This document shows, one piece after another, positions 4,788 through 5,164 of a stretch of 5,164 nt of DNA. The notes under the pieces are model-generated. The model saw only the letters and a program-made list of their open reading frames with translations. It was not told where the DNA came from and did not search any database. Made by a program: the position numbers and the translations under genes. The DNA is taken from NCBI GenBank assembly GCA_013824905.1, contig PNOO01000184.1, forward strand, positions 1 through 5,164, in the 5' to 3' direction. The stretch's first letter is position 1. Each line of letters opens with the position of its first letter. This DNA is from Syntrophus sp. (in: bacteria). GTDB lineage: Bacteria > Desulfobacterota > Syntrophia > Syntrophales > UBA5619.

Positions 4788-5164
4788 CTATCCGCCGCCC
4801 GTTTCCGGGGATGCATGGCCGTTGCCGATCTCAAGGATACGGTCCATATTGAAGGTCCTCCTCTCCTGCCGCTGCAGGCACAGCGCCTGCAGACCAAGAA
4901 AAGAATGGCCTTTGAACTCCATATCGCCGATGGACAGGGGTTTGATCGAACGGCGGGATTTTTCATCTTTCGCCTTCAGGTAAACGATCTCCAGGGTTTG
5001 TTGGTTGCGGATCGCCGCCTCGATGATCCGGATCTTCTCTTCCCTGGGGCACTGCCCTTCAGCTTGGGCATATTGAAAGCGGGTCAGAAATTTCACCACT
5101 TGCCAATCCAGCAGGAGATGGCTTTTCTTCAAGGGCTGTTTGAGGACGATCCCCTCCAGAGACC
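4788..5164 (-). CDS. WYL-like domain protein, C-terminal fragment (5' end outside window)
   Basis: The frame is open from the window edge to a TAG at 4790-4788, giving 124 residues of a longer protein. Residues about 57-107 resemble a WYL domain, an Sm-like beta fold that binds nucleic acid or nucleotide ligands and usually acts as a sensor or regulator: IIEAAIRNQQTLEIVYLKA, then SRRSIKPLSIGDMEF, then HSFLGLQALCLQ, and RRTFNMDRILEI at the end. The literal W-Y-L triad is not conserved (FLG in its place), but the T-L-x-I-x-Y start and the R-x-F-x-x-D-R-I ending fit the family. WYL domains occur in HTH regulators and at the C-terminus of some helicases or nucleases; the missing N-terminus prevents a choice. 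The TTG at 5132 is not the real start, because the frame continues upstream without a stop. The oxidoreductase gene follows after 97 bp. Confidence 0.62.
   Translation of the reverse strand, partial: SLEGIVLKQPLKKSHLLLDWQVVKFLTRFQYAQAEGQCPREEKIRIIEAAIRNQQTLEIVYLKAKDEKSRRSIKPLSIGDMEFKGHSFLGLQALCLQRQERRTFNMDRILEIGNGHASPETGGG

Noticed and set aside
4691..4966. 92-residue N-terminal extension of the aldehyde oxidoreductase frame
   Set aside because: It overlaps the coding end of the WYL-like gene on the same strand in another frame, its composition is Arg/Ser/Pro-rich like out-of-frame translation, and a strong ribosome binding site marks the ATG at 4690, where family similarity begins.

Overview
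The window comes from a bacterial chromosome of medium-high GC content with AT-rich intergenic regions. All five or six recognisable genes lie on the minus strand, so transcription runs from high to low coordinates. A tungsten-type aldehyde ferredoxin oxidoreductase, an NtrC-family sigma-54 activator with a receiver domain, and a CheW adaptor together fit an anaerobic deltaproteobacterium (Desulfobacterota, for example a syntroph or sulfate reducer). This is inferred from gene content; there is no rRNA or other marker to confirm it.

Layout in the direction of transcription: (1) 5164-4788, the C-terminal end of a protein with a WYL-like domain, cut by the window edge. (2) A 97-bp gap with a plausible sigma-70-type promoter that contains a perfect 12-bp palindrome. 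(3) 4690-2900, a complete 596-aa aldehyde:ferredoxin oxidoreductase (AOR family) with its 4Fe-4S cysteines. (4) 2899-2566, a 334-bp non-coding region with CATAA-type sites and a weak sigma-54-like element. (5) 2565-1162, a complete 467-aa response regulator with receiver, AAA+ sigma-54 activator and Fis-type HTH domains. (6) 1161-933, a regulatory region with an alternating CATAA/TTATG array, a good sigma-54 promoter and a small leader hairpin. (7) 932-504, 493-263 and 261-1, a tightly packed operon encoding a receiver-like protein without phosphorylation residues, a small excisionase-type (MerR-like) HTH protein, and the N-terminal part of CheW, which runs off the window.

The main result is a nearly self-contained control circuit. 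The sigma-54 activator gene lies directly upstream of a promoter with the GG-N10-GC spacing required by sigma-54. About 115-160 bp upstream of the predicted start site, the usual enhancer distance, is a cluster of five short sites in alternating orientation, repeating every 19-21 bp (about two helical turns). Two similar sites, 21 bp apart, occur upstream of the activator gene itself, which suggests autoregulation. The controlled operon combines a degenerate receiver, a small DNA-binding protein and a chemosensory adaptor. It may be the start of a chemosensory-type signalling cluster that continues past position 1. The cognate histidine kinase and the CheA and receptor partners are not visible here. 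The AOR gene probably belongs to a separate transcription unit.
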